DNA of 64,000 nucleotides from Cyanobacteria bacterium FACHB-502 (GTDB lineage: Bacteria > Cyanobacteriota > Cyanobacteriia > Elainellales > Elainellaceae). Shown in pieces: positions 63,795 through 64,000 of this stretch. Under the pieces are notes generated by a model. That model was not told the origin of the DNA, did not search any database, and saw nothing but the letters and a program-made list of their open reading frames with translations. The translations under genes and the position numbers were made by a program. Numbering within the stretch: the stretch's first letter is position 1; each line of letters opens with the position of its first letter. Location of the stretch: contig JACJNZ010000039.1 in the NCBI GenBank assembly GCA_014695325.1, positions 558,001 to 622,000 of the forward strand. The letters are read 5' to 3'.

Positions 63795-64000
63795 ATGGAT
63801 GGGCATATGGATGACAGCCTCCAACAGCAGAGCTTTGAGTTTGCCCTTAGCATTGTCCGGCTCTACAAAAAGCTCCAGGCAAGACAAGAGCTAATCATTT
63901 CCCCTCAGTTGCTTAGAAGCGGGACGCGCATTGGCTTGTTGATTGAAGAAGCTTTTGTGGCTCCAGTTCCGCAGCAGTCAAAACAAATCGATATTGCCAA
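63795..64000 (+). CDS. Four-helix-bundle (S23/IVR-like) protein, 3' end outside window
   Basis: The frame runs from ATG 63795 (or ATG 63807 in frame) to the window edge. It reads QQQSFEFALSIVRLYKKLQA, SPQLLRSGTRIGLLIEEAFV and PVPQQSKQIDIA. The pattern of a helix starting SFEFA and the LLRSGTRIG motif is that of the small four-helix-bundle family first found in 23S rRNA intervening sequences. Its function is unknown. The C-terminal half is not seen. Confidence 0.75.
   Translation, partial: MDGHMDDSLQQQSFEFALSIVRLYKKLQARQELIISPQLLRSGTRIGLLIEEAFVAPVPQQSKQIDIA

Noticed and set aside
1-64000. CRISPR arrays, transposases, prophage genes, rRNA operon
   Set aside because: No regularly spaced identical repeats, no DDE or HUH transposase motifs, no phage structural genes and no rRNA sequence were seen.

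Overview
The window comes from a cyanobacterial chromosome. The evidence is psaE (photosystem I), chlB (dark-operative protochlorophyllide reductase), an Hli/Scp high-light protein, ycf51, an NblB-like phycobilisome-degradation protein, the gene order rpsL-rpsG-fusA-tuf-rpsJ, and a very high density of CGATCG / GCGATCGC (HIP1-type) words. The GC content, the many cyanobacteria-only hypothetical proteins and the pyrimidine-rich intergenic tracts suggest a Leptolyngbya/Oscillatoriales-like genome, but genus cannot be settled by reading. I see no phage, transposase, CRISPR array, tRNA or rRNA. The window is mostly core chromosome with a few decaying or accessory spots.

Layout. 1-4.1 kb: the end of an M56-type metallopeptidase, a decayed acsF (cyclase) paralogue, a secreted glycine-rich protein, a Roadblock-like protein and a small hli gene. 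4.2-8.0 kb (minus strand): a half-size ABC exporter, a tiny membrane protein, a DUF938 methyltransferase and a ribokinase-family kinase. 8.2-11.6 kb (plus): a charged repeat protein, mnmE and pheA. 11.8-18.1 kb (minus): the str operon with a promoter in front and a terminator behind, then a LON-domain protein. 18.3-27.6 kb: metallophosphoesterase, trmB, a PMT-type glycosyltransferase, queA, a large lipoprotein, psaE, mutM. 27.8-31.8 kb: a methyltransferase gene killed by two nonsense codons, carA, a bestrophin and dps. 32.2-39.1 kb: a complete BMP/PnrA-type nucleoside ABC importer fused in layout to a Rieske oxygenase and a VOC protein. 39.1-46.9 kb: chlB, mutS, a HlyD adaptor, acylphosphatase. 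47-53 kb: small membrane proteins, a SRPBCC protein, surE, a retropepsin-like lipoprotein, hemE, a VOC-like protein. 53.1-59.0 kb: sufU, ycf51, a tightly packed dehydrogenase-aminotransferase-M42 peptidase operon, a CBS protein and nblB. 59.3-64 kb: sulfotransferase, an RsbW-like kinase with a receiver-GAF-PP2C phosphatase, ilvE, and the start of a four-helix-bundle protein.

The best candidate for an undescribed system is the 32.6-39.1 kb importer plus Rieske oxygenase plus VOC protein, whose upstream DNA carries three separate short tandem duplications and whose first gene is followed by an internal terminator/attenuator. The most unusual structural signal is genome-level: about fifteen intergenic sites carry tandem duplications of 10-24 bp. 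One of them triplicated a stop/start junction and so pulled two genes apart in front of surE. Tetrapyrrole and photosynthesis genes (hemE, chlB, psaE, hli, nblB and the acsF remnant) recur but are not in one operon.
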